A stretch of 64,000 nt of DNA from Angustibacter sp049994355 (lineage in GTDB: Bacteria; Actinomycetota; Actinomycetes; Actinomycetales; Angustibacteraceae). The notes beneath the pieces were generated by a model that was not told the origin of the DNA, made no database searches, and was given only the letters and a program-made list of their open reading frames with translations. The first letter of the stretch is position 1. Each line of letters starts with the position of its first letter. Location: assembly GCF_049994355.1 (NCBI RefSeq), contig NZ_CP188257.1, positions 1,364,001-1,428,000 on the forward strand. The letters are read 5' to 3'. Below, in pieces: positions 1-8,498 of this stretch. Made by a program: the position numbers and the translations under genes.

Positions 1-1
1 C

Positions 2-760
2 ACGCTGGAGCAGGCGCAGGAGCACAAGTTCGACCTCGTCGCCCGCAAGCTCGGCCTGCAGCCGGGGATGCGCCTGCTCGACGTCGGGTGCGGCTGGGGC
101 GGCATGGTGCGGCACGCGGTACGCGAGTACGGCGTGACGGCGCTCGGCGTGACCCTCTCGCGCGACCAGGCGCAGTGGGCGCAGGCGGCGATCGAGCGGG
201 ACGGCCTGGGGGACCGCGCGCAGGTCCGCCACCAGGACTACCGCGAGGTCACCGAGACCGGGTTCGACGCGGTGAGCTCGATCGGCCTGACCGAGCACAT
301 CGGGGTGCGCAACTACCCGGCCTACTTCCGGTTCCTGCGCTCTCGGCTGATGCCCGGCGGCCGGCTGCTGAACCACTCGATCACCCGGCAGGACAACCTG
401 CACCCCGGCATCAAGCGGCGCGGCTTCATCGACCGCTACGTGTTCCCGGACGGTGAGCTGACCGGCGTGGGCGCGATCATCACTGCGATGCAGGACCAGG
501 GCCTGGAGGTCCAGCACGAGGAGAACCTGCGCCGGCACTACGCGCGCACACTTGCCGCCTGGTGCACCAACCTCGTCGAGGGCTGGGACGAGGCGGTCGC
601 CGAGGCCGGCCTGGCCACCGCGAAGGTATGGGGCCTGTACATGGCCGGATCTCGGCTCGCGTTCGAGCGTCAGCAGATCGAGCTGCACCAGGTGCTGGCC
701 ACCCGAACGGACGAAGGCGGTGACCCGCACCTGCCGATGCGTCCGGACTGGGGCGTTTGA
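2..760 (+). CDS. Cyclopropane-fatty-acyl-phospholipid synthase family methyltransferase (5' end cut off)
   Basis: The reading frame is open from base 2, so only the C-terminal part is in the window. It carries the SAM-binding glycine motif LLDVGCGWGG, followed by SSIGLTEHIG and the conserved C-terminal YRFLR/MPGGRLLNHSI-type blocks of the CFA synthase/mycolic acid cyclopropane synthase family. These enzymes transfer a methylene group from S-adenosylmethionine to unsaturated membrane acyl chains. The first in-frame ATG (68) lies inside the SAM motif and is not the real start. Family membership is clear; the lipid substrate cannot be read from the sequence. Confidence 0.9.
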   Translation, partial: TLEQAQEHKFDLVARKLGLQPGMRLLDVGCGWGGMVRHAVREYGVTALGVTLSRDQAQWAQAAIERDGLGDRAQVRHQDYREVTETGFDAVSSIGLTEHIGVRNYPAYFRFLRSRLMPGGRLLNHSITRQDNLHPGIKRRGFIDRYVFPDGELTGVGAIITAMQDQGLEVQHEENLRRHYARTLAAWCTNLVEGWDEAVAEAGLATAKVWGLYMAGSRLAFERQQIELHQVLATRTDEGGDPHLPMRPDWGV

Positions 761-883
761 GCCGGCTCGGTTGGGCCACCCGGGTGGGCTGCCGCGATTC
801 GGGTGCGAACGCTGTGCAACTCGGGGTTTGCTGCCGATAGAGACGCCTGAGCCGTGCGCCCTGCCGGCCCTCGAGGAGCACAG

Positions 884-2242
884 ATGCCGTTGCCCGACGC
901 CGATGGGTTCCTTGGCGCCCACGACGTCCTGGTCTTCCGGCGCGTCGGCAGCCGCTGGACCCATCTGGGCGGGCTCGGCCGCGGTGCGGCCTGGGCCGGT
1001 TCCGTGCAGGGGCAGGAGCTGGCCGACCCCCGGCTGGAGGCGGCGCTGTCCCACGGCCGTCCGGTGCGCCGGCACGGTCAGAAGCCGCACCGGGTGCTCG
1101 GCCCGTACTCGGCGTGCACCTCAGCGGTCGTCCGGCTGGACGCCTATCACGCGGTGGTGCTGGGCTCGGTCCAGCCGGACCCGCAGCTGCTTGGCCTTGA
1201 CGACGGGCAGCTGGTCGAGCTGGCGGCGCGGGCCTGCGAGCTGGTCACCCAGGCCGCGCCGGCCAAGCACCTGGCCGACGAGCTCGTCGTGCTGTCCGCG
1301 CTGCGCGACCTGGCCACCGCAGCGCCAGTAGGCGTCGACGCCCTGCTCTACCACCTGGCCGCCTCGACCGCGGAGGCGCTGTCCTGCGCGCTGGCGGCCG
1401 TCTGGCTGGACGACGACCGGCACGCGGTGGCCACCCCGGAGTGGATCCCGGACGGCGGCGCCCAACGTGCCGTGGTGGTGGCCCGGACGCTGGCCGGAAA
1501 GGTCGAGGACGTGCTCGTCGTCCAGGACGCGTGCGAGCAGCCGCTGCCCGCCCCGATCGGCGCCACGCACGCGGTGTCGGCGTACCTGGCCGTCCCGGTC
1601 GAGGTGGACGGCGTGCACGGCTGCATGCTGCTGGTGCACAGCCCCGGCACGCCGAGCACCTTCACCCCGCTGTGCGAGCAGCTCGCCGTCCAGCTGGCCC
1701 GGGCCGGCTCGCGGATGCTCGAGGTGGCCACCACCCACGACGAGCTGGTCCGCCAGCTGGACTCCACCCGTGAGTACGCGATCCGCGACCCGCTGACCGG
1801 TGCCGCGAACCGGCGTGGCTGGGACGAGGCCGTCGCCCGCGCCCGTGACCACGTCGCGGCCGGCGGCACCGTCACCGTCGTCTCGGTCGACCTGGACGAC
1901 CTGAAGGTGGTCAACGACACCCACGGCCACGCGGCCGGCGACGAGCTGATCATCGCCGCCGCGCACGCGCTGCGCCGCACAGTGCGCGGCCAGCCGGACG
2001 TCATCGCCCGGCTCGGCGGCGACGAGTTCGCCCTGCTGCTGCGCGGCTACGAGATCGACCCCGTCGAGATCGCCGATCGGCTGCGCCGCTCGCTCGAGCG
2101 CACCCTGACCGGGCACGGGCTGCCGCTGCGCAGCTCGGTCGGGGCCGCCGCGTGCCCGCCACGAGGGTCGCTGGACGACGCGATCCGGCGTGCGGACGTC
2201 GAGATGTACCGGGACAAGCGGGCCCGTCGGCAGTCGGACTGA
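884..2242 (+). CDS. Diguanylate cyclase with N-terminal GAF-like sensor region
   Basis: The last ~165 residues form a GGDEF domain with the active-site signature RLGGDEFALLL, so the predicted reaction is 2 GTP to c-di-GMP. The first ~270 residues have no membrane segment and look like a cytosolic GAF-type sensor. The inhibitory I-site, normally RxxD five residues before GGDEF, reads GQPD, so product inhibition may be lost. The start at 884 is preferred over the in-frame GTG at 854 because GAGGAG lies at 873-878 with good spacing. No EAL domain is present. An HD-GYP gene lies in the same window at 52885. Confidence 0.9.
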   Translation: MPLPDADGFLGAHDVLVFRRVGSRWTHLGGLGRGAAWAGSVQGQELADPRLEAALSHGRPVRRHGQKPHRVLGPYSACTSAVVRLDAYHAVVLGSVQPDPQLLGLDDGQLVELAARACELVTQAAPAKHLADELVVLSALRDLATAAPVGVDALLYHLAASTAEALSCALAAVWLDDDRHAVATPEWIPDGGAQRAVVVARTLAGKVEDVLVVQDACEQPLPAPIGATHAVSAYLAVPVEVDGVHGCMLLVHSPGTPSTFTPLCEQLAVQLARAGSRMLEVATTHDELVRQLDSTREYAIRDPLTGAANRRGWDEAVARARDHVAAGGTVTVVSVDLDDLKVVNDTHGHAAGDELIIAAAHALRRTVRGQPDVIARLGGDEFALLLRGYEIDPVEIADRLRRSLERTLTGHGLPLRSSVGAAACPPRGSLDDAIRRADVEMYRDKRARRQSD

Positions 2243-2284
2243 CCCCTGCGCTTGAATGGTTGCCGTCGGCGATACGGAGGCACC

Positions 2285-3754
2285 ATGACATCGGCACCGA
2301 GCGTCTCGTACTCGATCACGGTGCGGCTGGAGCTGCCGGCCCGCCCCACCGCGGTCAGCGAGCTCACCACGGTGATCGAGCGCGGCGGTGGGCTGGTCAC
2401 CGCGCTGGACGTCACCGCGTCCGGCGCCGACCGGGTACAGGTGGACGTGACCTGCGCGGCGCGCGACGTCGAGCACGCCAACACCCTGGTCGACGAGATG
2501 CGCGCGGTGCCCGGCGTGCAGATCGGCAAGGTCAGCGACCGCACGTTCCTGGCACACCTTGGCGGCAAGCTGACCATCGAGTCCAAGGTGCCGATCCGCA
2601 ACCGCGACGACCTGTCGCTGGTCTACACCCCCGGAGTGGCCCGGATCTGCCTGGCCATCGCCGAGGACCCCTCGGACGCCCGCCGGCTGACCATCAAGCG
2701 GAACACCGTCGCGGTGGTCTCTGACGGCTCAGCCGTGCTCGGGCTGGGCAACCTCGGGCCGCTGGCCGCGCTGCCGGTGATGGAGGGCAAGGCCGCGCTG
2801 TTCAAGCGGTTCGCCGGGATCGACGCGTTCCCGATCTGCTTGGACACCCAGGACACCGACGAGATCGTCGCGGCGGTCAAGGCGATCGCGCCGGTCTTCG
2901 CCGGGATCAACCTGGAGGACATCAGCGCACCGCGCTGCTTCGAGATCGAGGCGCGGCTGCGGGCCGAGCTCGACATCCCGGTGTTCCACGACGATCAGCA
3001 CGGCACGGCGATCGTCACGCTCGCCGCGCTGACCAACGCACTGCGTGTCGTGCGCAAGCAGCTGCCCGACGTCCGGGTCGTGATGTCCGGCGCCGGCGCG
3101 GCTGGCACCGCGATCCTGCGGCTGCTGCTGCACGCTGGCGCCCGCGACGTGGTGGTCTGCGACGTGCACGGCGTGGTCGCCGCCGACCGCCCGGACGTGG
3201 TCGCATCGCCCGACTCGGCGCTGGCCGGGGTGGCGGCCAGCACGAACCCGCGCGGGGTCAGTGGCACGCTGCGCGACGCCCTGGTCGGCGCCGACGTGTT
3301 CATCGGCGTCTCCGCCCCCGGCATCCTGACCGGCGGCGACATCGCGACCATGGCGGCGGACGCCATCGTGTTCGCGATGGCCAACCCCGACCCCGAGGTC
3401 GACCCGGTCGAGGCGGCCCAGCACGCGGCCGTGGTGGCCACCGGGCGCAGCGACTTCGCGAACCAGATCAACAACGTGCTGGCCTTCCCGGGCGTCTTCC
3501 GGGGGTTGCTGGACGCGCAGTCCACGAAGATCACCGAGGCCGTGCTGCTCGCTGCGGCGAGCGCCCTCGCCGGGGTGGTCGCGGACGACGAGCTGAACGC
3601 CACCTACATCGTGCCCAGCGTGTTCCACCCCGACGTCACCAAGGTGGTGGCCGCCGCCGTCCACCAGGCCGCCGGCCCGGCCCCGGCACCGATCGCGCCG
3701 CACCCGGCCACGTTGCCCGCCGCTGCGGCCGGGCCGTCCTTCGGGCGCACGTGA
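2285..3754 (+). CDS. NAD(P)-dependent malic enzyme with N-terminal ACT-like domain
   Basis: Predicted to decarboxylate malate oxidatively to pyruvate. Residues ~1-85 form an ACT-like fold, suggesting amino-acid or other small-ligand control. The catalytic part contains VYTPGVARIC, LGNLGPLAALPVMEGKA, VFHDDQHGTAIV and the nucleotide-binding SGAGAAGTAILRLLL. The start at 2285 follows ACGGAGG at a normal distance; the longer frame from 2252 has no ribosome binding site. The end overlaps the next gene by four bases (GTGA), so the two are probably translationally coupled. Confidence 0.92.
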   Translation: MTSAPSVSYSITVRLELPARPTAVSELTTVIERGGGLVTALDVTASGADRVQVDVTCAARDVEHANTLVDEMRAVPGVQIGKVSDRTFLAHLGGKLTIESKVPIRNRDDLSLVYTPGVARICLAIAEDPSDARRLTIKRNTVAVVSDGSAVLGLGNLGPLAALPVMEGKAALFKRFAGIDAFPICLDTQDTDEIVAAVKAIAPVFAGINLEDISAPRCFEIEARLRAELDIPVFHDDQHGTAIVTLAALTNALRVVRKQLPDVRVVMSGAGAAGTAILRLLLHAGARDVVVCDVHGVVAADRPDVVASPDSALAGVAASTNPRGVSGTLRDALVGADVFIGVSAPGILTGGDIATMAADAIVFAMANPDPEVDPVEAAQHAAVVATGRSDFANQINNVLAFPGVFRGLLDAQSTKITEAVLLAAASALAGVVADDELNATYIVPSVFHPDVTKVVAAAVHQAAGPAPAPIAPHPATLPAAAAGPSFGRT

Positions 3755-4302
3755 ACCTCACCGGGCAGCTGCTGCTCGCGACGCCGTCGCTGCGCGAGCC
3801 GACGTTCCACCGCACGGTGGTGCTGATGCTGGACCACACCGACGAGGGCGGGCTCGGCGTCGTGCTGAACCGGCCGATGGAGGTCGAGGTCGCCGCCGTG
3901 CTGCCGCCGTGGCAGCCCTGGACGACGGAGCCGGGCGTGCTCTTCCAGGGCGGCCCGGTGGCGCTGGACTCGGCGCTCGGCCTGGTCGGGGTACCGGGCG
4001 ACGGCGCCGAGCCGATCGGGGTGCGCCGGATCAACGGTTCGCTCGGGCTGGTCGACCTGGACACCGACCCGGTGGACGTCGTCCAGTCGCTGTCCGGGCT
4101 GCGGGTGTTCGCCGGCTACGCCGGGTGGTCCTCGGGTCAGCTCGAGCGGGAGATCGAGGAGGGCGCCTGGTACGTGGTGGACGCCGAGCCGCGGGACGCG
4201 TTCACCGACCGGCCTGAGCTGCTCTGGCGCACGGTGCTGCGGCGGCAGGGCGGCGACCTGGCCTTCGTGGCCACCTTCCCGGAGGACCCGGACCTCAACT
4301 AG
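3751..4302 (+). CDS. YqgE/AlgH family protein (UPF0301)
   Basis: 183 residues, full length for the family. Diagnostic blocks are GQLLLATPSL near the start, VLMLDHTDEGGLGVVLNRP and FAGYAGWSSGQLEREIEEGAWYV. The molecular function of YqgE/AlgH proteins is unsettled; E. coli and Pseudomonas members were linked to regulation, but that cannot be inferred here. The GTG start overlaps the malic enzyme stop codon (GTGA). Confidence 0.9.
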   Translation: MNLTGQLLLATPSLREPTFHRTVVLMLDHTDEGGLGVVLNRPMEVEVAAVLPPWQPWTTEPGVLFQGGPVALDSALGLVGVPGDGAEPIGVRRINGSLGLVDLDTDPVDVVQSLSGLRVFAGYAGWSSGQLEREIEEGAWYVVDAEPRDAFTDRPELLWRTVLRRQGGDLAFVATFPEDPDLN

Positions 4303-4329
4303 GGACCAGCCGGTCGGGCCTGGCAGACC

Positions 4330-4335
4330 TAGACT
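4330..4335 (+). promoter_or_regulatory. Predicted leaderless -10 hexamer of the DUF3039 gene
   Basis: TAGACT ends seven bases before the ATG at 4343 and no Shine-Dalgarno sequence is present. This places the transcription start at or next to the start codon. The same arrangement recurs before several other genes in the window. Confidence 0.6.
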
Positions 4336-4342
4336 GGACGTC

Positions 4343-4651
4343 ATGAGCAACGACGACCCGTTCGGCGCCCCCGGTCAGCCGCAGGAGCCGCAGCCGGCCA
4401 GCAGCCCGCAGCGCACCGCCGTCCTCGAGCGCGAGCTGGTCGAGGAAACTCGGGTCGAGCCCGGCGACCACGAGCGCTTCGCGCACTACGTGCGCAAGGA
4501 GGCTCAGCTGGAGGCCGCGATCAACGGCAAGCCGGCGGTCGCACTCTGCGGCAAGGTGTGGGTCCCGGTGCGCGACCCGGCCCGGTTCCCGATCTGCCCG
4601 ACCTGCAAGGAGATCTACGAGGGCCTGCGCGGGCCGGACGATGAGAGCTGA
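4343..4651 (+). CDS. DUF3039 family small protein
   Basis: 102 residues. The C-terminal half has conserved HYVRKEAQLEAAINGKPAVALCGKVWVP and a following ICPTCKEIYE, giving one Cys plus a CxxC that could bind zinc. The N-terminus is Pro/Gln-rich. DUF3039 is an actinobacterial family of unknown function and is often close to a DEAD/DEAH helicase, as here (6108). Translation is probably leaderless. Confidence 0.85.
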   Translation: MSNDDPFGAPGQPQEPQPASSPQRTAVLERELVEETRVEPGDHERFAHYVRKEAQLEAAINGKPAVALCGKVWVPVRDPARFPICPTCKEIYEGLRGPDDES

Positions 4652-4663
4652 AACACGCTGAAA

Positions 4664-4906
4664 TCTGATCACCAACGGCATCAGCGGAAGGCTCACCAGC
4701 AGCCAGATCAGTTCCCAGCTCTCGGTGCTGAACGCCCCGTACTCCTCGGCCGGCTTCGAGTGCCCGACCGGTCGGGACACCTGCTCCGCCAGTGGCGTCG
4801 ACCGATCCACAACTTCATGGACTACACCTACGACTCCTGCATGAACACCTTCACGGCGGGCCAGCACACCCGCATGCAGTCCCAGTGGGCCGCCTACCGC
4901 GGCTGA
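4664..4906 (+). pseudogene. Decayed, internally deleted copy of the M43 metalloprotease gene
   Basis: This stretch is a remnant of the next gene (5049-5981). The N-terminal part encodes ISSQLSVLNAPYSSAGF, matching INSQIAVLNAAYSSAGF of the intact gene. It then jumps straight to ECPTGRDTC, matching ECPVGRDTC, so the whole HExxH catalytic core is lost. Around 4795 one base is missing and the frame shifts. After that, FMDYTYDSCMNTFTAGQ and a final stop at 4904 correspond to the intact C-terminus. The deletion joins two short similar GCCGG(C)TTC sequences, which suggests slippage or short-homology recombination. It cannot encode an active protease. Confidence 0.85.
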
Positions 4907-5048
4907 CCCAGCACCGCCTCCGCGACACCGGAGCCGGGCGGCCGCCACGCCGATGTATCAGGGGGGTTGCCGCGCGGCTCCGGTGGGGTGTTCGCTGTCA
5001 GCCAGCAACCGCCGCGGCCCGCGCCCGGCGCACCCCCGAGGGAGTCCC

Positions 5049-5981
5049 ATGAGGTCTGCATCTCGCCGCGCCGCGGCACTCGCCGTCACTGCCGGGCTGG
5101 GCCTGGTCCTGGCCACGCTCCAGGTCTCGCCGGCCGCGGCCGCCGCCGCACCCGAACGCGCCGCGCCTGCCACGTGCGAGACGCACTCCGGCGCGGTCGG
5201 CGCGCGCGCAACCCACGGCCGGTCCGACCCCAACGAGCTGACCAACGCTCAGGTGGCTGCTGCCGAGCGGGTCTTCGGCCGGGCGCTCGCGGCGAAGGGT
5301 TCGTCGGCGCCGCGGGCATCCGCACTGGCGACGGTCAGCGTGCCGGTCTACTTCCACGTGATCACCAACGGCACCAAGGGGGGCCTGAGCACCGGCGCCA
5401 TCAACTCGCAGATCGCCGTGCTGAACGCCGCGTACTCCTCGGCCGGGTTCTCGTTCAGCCTGGCCGGCACCGACACCACCGTGAAGAAGGCCTGGTTCAG
5501 GGTGGGCCAGGGCAGCGCGGCCGAGACGGCGATGAAGAAGGCGCTGCGCAAGGGCGGCAAGAACGCGCTCAACGTCTATACCGCCAACCTCGGTGGCGGG
5601 CTGCTCGGCTGGGCCACCTTCCCCTCCGACTACCGCAGCGCACCGAAGATGGACGGCGTGGTGATCCTGTACTCCTCGCTGCCCGGCGGCGCGACCACCA
5701 ACTACAACCAGGGCGACACGGCCACCCATGAGGTCGGGCACTGGATGGGGCTCTACCACACGTTCCAGGGCGGCTGCGCGGCTCCCGGCGACGAGGTCGC
5801 GGACACCCCGGCGGAGGCGTCGCCGGCCTTCGAGTGCCCGGTCGGGCGCGACACCTGTGCCGCGGCGGGCCTGGATCCCATCCGGAACTTCATGGACTAC
5901 ACCTACGACTCCTGCATGAACACCTTCAGCCCTGGGCAGAACGCTCGGATGCAGGCGCAGTGGACGGCCTTCCGGGCCTGA
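5049..5981 (+). CDS. Secreted M43 (pappalysin/cytophagalysin-type) zinc metalloprotease
   Basis: 310 residues with an N-terminal Sec-type signal peptide (positively charged start, hydrophobic stretch, AAAAAA around residues 27-35). The zinc site THEVGHWMGLYH at about 227-237 is the HExxHxxGxxH metzincin motif, and FMDYTYDSCM near the C-terminus is the Met-turn region. The Cys residues downstream fit the disulfide pattern of the family. The start at 5049 follows GAGGGAG; the upstream in-frame extension lacks a signal-like start. A decayed tandem copy lies directly upstream. Confidence 0.9.
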   Translation: MRSASRRAAALAVTAGLGLVLATLQVSPAAAAAAPERAAPATCETHSGAVGARATHGRSDPNELTNAQVAAAERVFGRALAAKGSSAPRASALATVSVPVYFHVITNGTKGGLSTGAINSQIAVLNAAYSSAGFSFSLAGTDTTVKKAWFRVGQGSAAETAMKKALRKGGKNALNVYTANLGGGLLGWATFPSDYRSAPKMDGVVILYSSLPGGATTNYNQGDTATHEVGHWMGLYHTFQGGCAAPGDEVADTPAEASPAFECPVGRDTCAAAGLDPIRNFMDYTYDSCMNTFSPGQNARMQAQWTAFRA

Positions 5982-6038
5982 CCAGCAGCCATCCCGGCAC
6001 CTTCGGGAGCACACGGCCGACACGCCATAGCACGCCGT

Positions 6039-6068
6039 CGAGGGCCCGCGCCGCAGCGCGGGCCCTCG
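6039..6068 (+). terminator. Rho-independent-type hairpin after the metalloprotease gene
   Basis: CGAGGGCCCGCG and its perfect complement CGCGGGCCCTCG (12 bp) enclose the 6-nt loop CCGCAG. Short T-containing sequence follows. It lies 58 bases after the protease stop codon. Confidence 0.75.
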
Positions 6069-6107
6069 GCATGTCCTTTCGCCACAACGGTTACGCTCGC
6101 CGGACCG

Positions 6108-7883
6108 ATGAGTACCTCCGCCGCCTCCCACCTGCCTCCGGCCTTTCCGGACCGCGCGCCCTGGGGCACCGCCTCCAAGCTGCGGGCCTGGCAGGCGGCG
6201 GCGCTCGAGCAGTACCTGCGTGAGCACCCCAAGGACTTCCTGGCCGTGGCGACCCCCGGCGCCGGCAAGACGACGTTCGCGCTGCGGGTGGCCACCGAGC
6301 TGCTCGACCGCGGCGAGATCGCCCGGATCACCGTCGTGGCGCCGACCGAGCACCTGAAGAGCCAGTGGGCGGACGCCGCGCACCGGGTCGGCATCCGGGT
6401 CGACCCGCAGTTCCGCAACTCGCACGGCACGCACGGGCGCGACTTCGACGGCGTGGCGGTCACCTACGCGCAGGTCGCGGCCCGCCCGCTGCTGCACCGG
6501 GCCCGCACCGAGGCCGCCCGCACCCTGGTCATCCTGGACGAGATTCACCACGGTGGTGATGCCCTGTCCTGGGGTGATGCCGTGCGCGAGGCCTTCGAGC
6601 CCGCGCAGCGCCGACTGGCCCTGACCGGTACCCCGTTCCGCTCGGACATCGCGGCCATCCCGTTCGTCACCTACGTCGAGGACGGCGCGGGGGTACGTCG
6701 TTCGCAGGCCGACTTCACCTACGGCTACGGTGACGCGCTGCGCGACGGCGTCGTCCGGCCGGTGATCTTCCTGGCCTACTCGGGGCAGATGCGCTGGCGC
6801 ACCCGGGCCGGGGACGAGCTGAGCGCCAAGCTGGGCGACCCGCTGACCCAGGACGTCACCGCGCACGCCTGGCGGACGGCGCTGGACCCCAAGGGGGAGT
6901 GGATGACGTCGGTGCTGCGCGCCGCCGACACCCGGCTGTCCGAGGTGCGCCGGCACGTCCCGGACGCCGGTGGGCTGGTCATCGCGACCGACCAGACCCA
7001 GGCGCGGGCGTACGCCTCCCTGCTGCGCGGGCTGACCGGCGAGCCGGCGGTCGTGGTGCTGTCCGACGACTCGGGGTCCTCGAAGCGGATCGAGGAGTAC
7101 GCGGCCGGCCAGCAGCGCTGGATGGTCGCCGTCCGGATGGTGTCGGAGGGGGTCGACGTCCCGCGGTTGGCCGTCGGCGTCTACGCGACGTCCACCGCGA
7201 CGCCGCTGTTCTTCGCGCAGGCGGTCGGCCGGTTCGTCCGGGCCCGGCGCCGCGGCGAGACGGCGTCGGTGTTCCTGCCCAGCGTCCCGCTGCTGATGCA
7301 GCACGCCGGCGAGCTCGAGGTGGAGCGCGACCACGCGCTGGACCGCCCGCGCACCGGCCGGGACGAGGACTGGTCGCCGGAGGACGCGCTGCTCGCGGCG
7401 GCGAACCGGGCGGAGCAGGCCTCGGCGGAGGCGGACCTGCTGCCGTTCGAGGCGCTGGAGGCCCAGGCCGAGTTCGACCGGGTGCTGTTCGACGGCGGCG
7501 AGTTCGGGACGTCGGCGCTGGTCGGCAGCGAGGAGGAGCAGGACTTCCTCGGGCTGCCTGGGCTGCTCGAGCCCGAGCAGGTCGCGGTGCTGCTGCGCGA
7601 GCGCCAGGCCGCCCAGCAGAAGGGGCGGCGCAAGGCCGGCGCGGACGCCGTGGCGGTGGCCCAGGCCGGCGCGGACCGAGCCACCCACCGCGAGGTCGCC
7701 GCGCTGCGCAAGGAGCTGCACCAGCTGGTCGGCGCCTGGGCCAAGCGCACCGGGCAGCCGCACGGGACCGTGCACGCCGAGCTGCGCCGCAGCTGTGGCG
7801 GTCCGGCCGTCCCGCAGGCCGGCGCCGACGAGGTGCGCGAGCGGATCGCGGCGCTGCGCCGCTGGTTCGTCGGCAAGCCCTGA
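6108..7883 (+). CDS. DEAD/DEAH-type superfamily II helicase
   Basis: 591 residues. Walker A is TPGAGKTT (49-56), motif II is DEIHH (144-148), motif III-like is LTGTPFRSD, and the second RecA lobe has VRMVSEGVDVPRLAVGVYAT and QAVGRFVRAR. This is a stand-alone ATP-dependent helicase or translocase of the type often encoded near DUF3039 genes in actinobacteria. The substrate (DNA or RNA) is not evident. A Glu/Ala/Arg-rich C-terminal ~170 residues probably form coiled coil. A weak TACGCT -10 lies ten bases before the ATG. Confidence 0.88.
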   Translation: MSTSAASHLPPAFPDRAPWGTASKLRAWQAAALEQYLREHPKDFLAVATPGAGKTTFALRVATELLDRGEIARITVVAPTEHLKSQWADAAHRVGIRVDPQFRNSHGTHGRDFDGVAVTYAQVAARPLLHRARTEAARTLVILDEIHHGGDALSWGDAVREAFEPAQRRLALTGTPFRSDIAAIPFVTYVEDGAGVRRSQADFTYGYGDALRDGVVRPVIFLAYSGQMRWRTRAGDELSAKLGDPLTQDVTAHAWRTALDPKGEWMTSVLRAADTRLSEVRRHVPDAGGLVIATDQTQARAYASLLRGLTGEPAVVVLSDDSGSSKRIEEYAAGQQRWMVAVRMVSEGVDVPRLAVGVYATSTATPLFFAQAVGRFVRARRRGETASVFLPSVPLLMQHAGELEVERDHALDRPRTGRDEDWSPEDALLAAANRAEQASAEADLLPFEALEAQAEFDRVLFDGGEFGTSALVGSEEEQDFLGLPGLLEPEQVAVLLRERQAAQQKGRRKAGADAVAVAQAGADRATHREVAALRKELHQLVGAWAKRTGQPHGTVHAELRRSCGGPAVPQAGADEVRERIAALRRWFVGKP

Positions 7884-7958
7884 GCAGCGTTGCCGAGATC
7901 ACAGCGGCCGACTCGCCGTGCACGGAACACCGGGCAGCGTCGCGCCGTTGTGCTCAGC

Positions 7959-8372
7959 ATGGCTACCAGTGCACTGACCCCGCAGACCCATGACGAGACC
8001 GTCTCGGACGGCATCGTGCTGATCGACTTCTGGGCTGAGTGGTGCGGCCCGTGCCGCCAGTTTGGCCCGGTCTTCGAGAAGGTCAGCGAAGCCAACCTGG
8101 ACGCGAAGTTCGTCAAGGTGGACACCGAGGCCGAGCCTGAGCTCGCCGCGCAGTACGGCGTGAGCTCCATCCCGATGCTGGTCGTCTACCGCGACGGCAT
8201 CCCGGTGTTCGGCCAGCCCGGCGCCCTCCCGCAGCCGGCGCTGGAGGACCTGCTCAAGCAGGTCCGCGAGCTCGACATGGACGCCGTCCGGGTCCAGTAC
8301 GCCGAGCAGAAGGCGGCCGCCGAGGCCGCCGCCGCGGGCCGCCGCCCGAGCAGCGACCCCACCTCTTTCTGA
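7959..8372 (+). CDS. trxA: Thioredoxin
   Basis: 137 residues with the redox site WCGPC (Cys 29 and 32), the conserved DFWAEWCGPC context and the cis-Pro turn SSIPML. It should act as a cytosolic dithiol reductant. A ~25-residue Ala/Glu-rich C-terminal tail extends beyond the usual thioredoxin fold. The ATG at 7959 is chosen because the protein alignment begins just after it; an in-frame start at 7890 would add an unlikely basic extension. Confidence 0.9.
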   Translation: MATSALTPQTHDETVSDGIVLIDFWAEWCGPCRQFGPVFEKVSEANLDAKFVKVDTEAEPELAAQYGVSSIPMLVVYRDGIPVFGQPGALPQPALEDLLKQVRELDMDAVRVQYAEQKAAAEAAAAGRRPSSDPTSF

Positions 8373-8380
8373 ACCGATCA

Positions 8381-8419
8381 GCCCTGCGCCAGACCCCCTC
8401 GCGGGGTGTGGCGCAGGGC
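8381..8419 (+). terminator. Strong hairpin terminator after thioredoxin
   Basis: An 11-bp perfect stem, GCCCTGCGCCA pairing with TGGCGCAGGGC, has an inner 5-bp ACCCC/GGGGT stem, one G·G mismatch between the two, and a 5-nt loop. It begins eight bases after the trxA stop. No long U tract follows, as is common in high-GC actinobacteria. Confidence 0.8.
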
Positions 8420-8452
8420 GTTGTGGGCCATGGACCAGCGGGTCGGCCCCGA

Positions 8453-8458
8453 TAGGCT
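8453..8458 (+). promoter_or_regulatory. Predicted leaderless -10 hexamer for the leader peptide and IclR gene
   Basis: TAGGCT sits seven bases before a GTG at 8466, matching the leaderless pattern repeated in this window. The GTG opens a 10-codon frame that ends on the IclR start codon. Confidence 0.55.
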
Positions 8459-8465
8459 CGCGCCT

Positions 8466-8498
8466 GTGAACCATCCCGCCACACCGAGCCGTCGATGA
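8466..8498 (+). CDS. Predicted 10-residue leader peptide coupled to the IclR gene
   Basis: GTG at 8466 starts MNHPATPSRR and the TGA at 8496-8498 overlaps the ATG of the IclR gene (ATGA). There is a leaderless -10 at the right distance before this GTG. The IclR ATG has no Shine-Dalgarno, so coupling through this small frame would explain how it is translated. Whether the peptide sequence matters (two Pro, two Arg at the end) or only its translation does is unknown. Confidence 0.5.
   Translation: MNHPATPSRR

Noticed and set aside
4998..7775. A 925-codon minus-strand open frame opposite the protease and helicase genes
   Set aside because: It covers two well-supported plus-strand genes, has Arg/Gly/Ala-rich translation with no domain, and is the usual antisense artefact of high-GC third positions.
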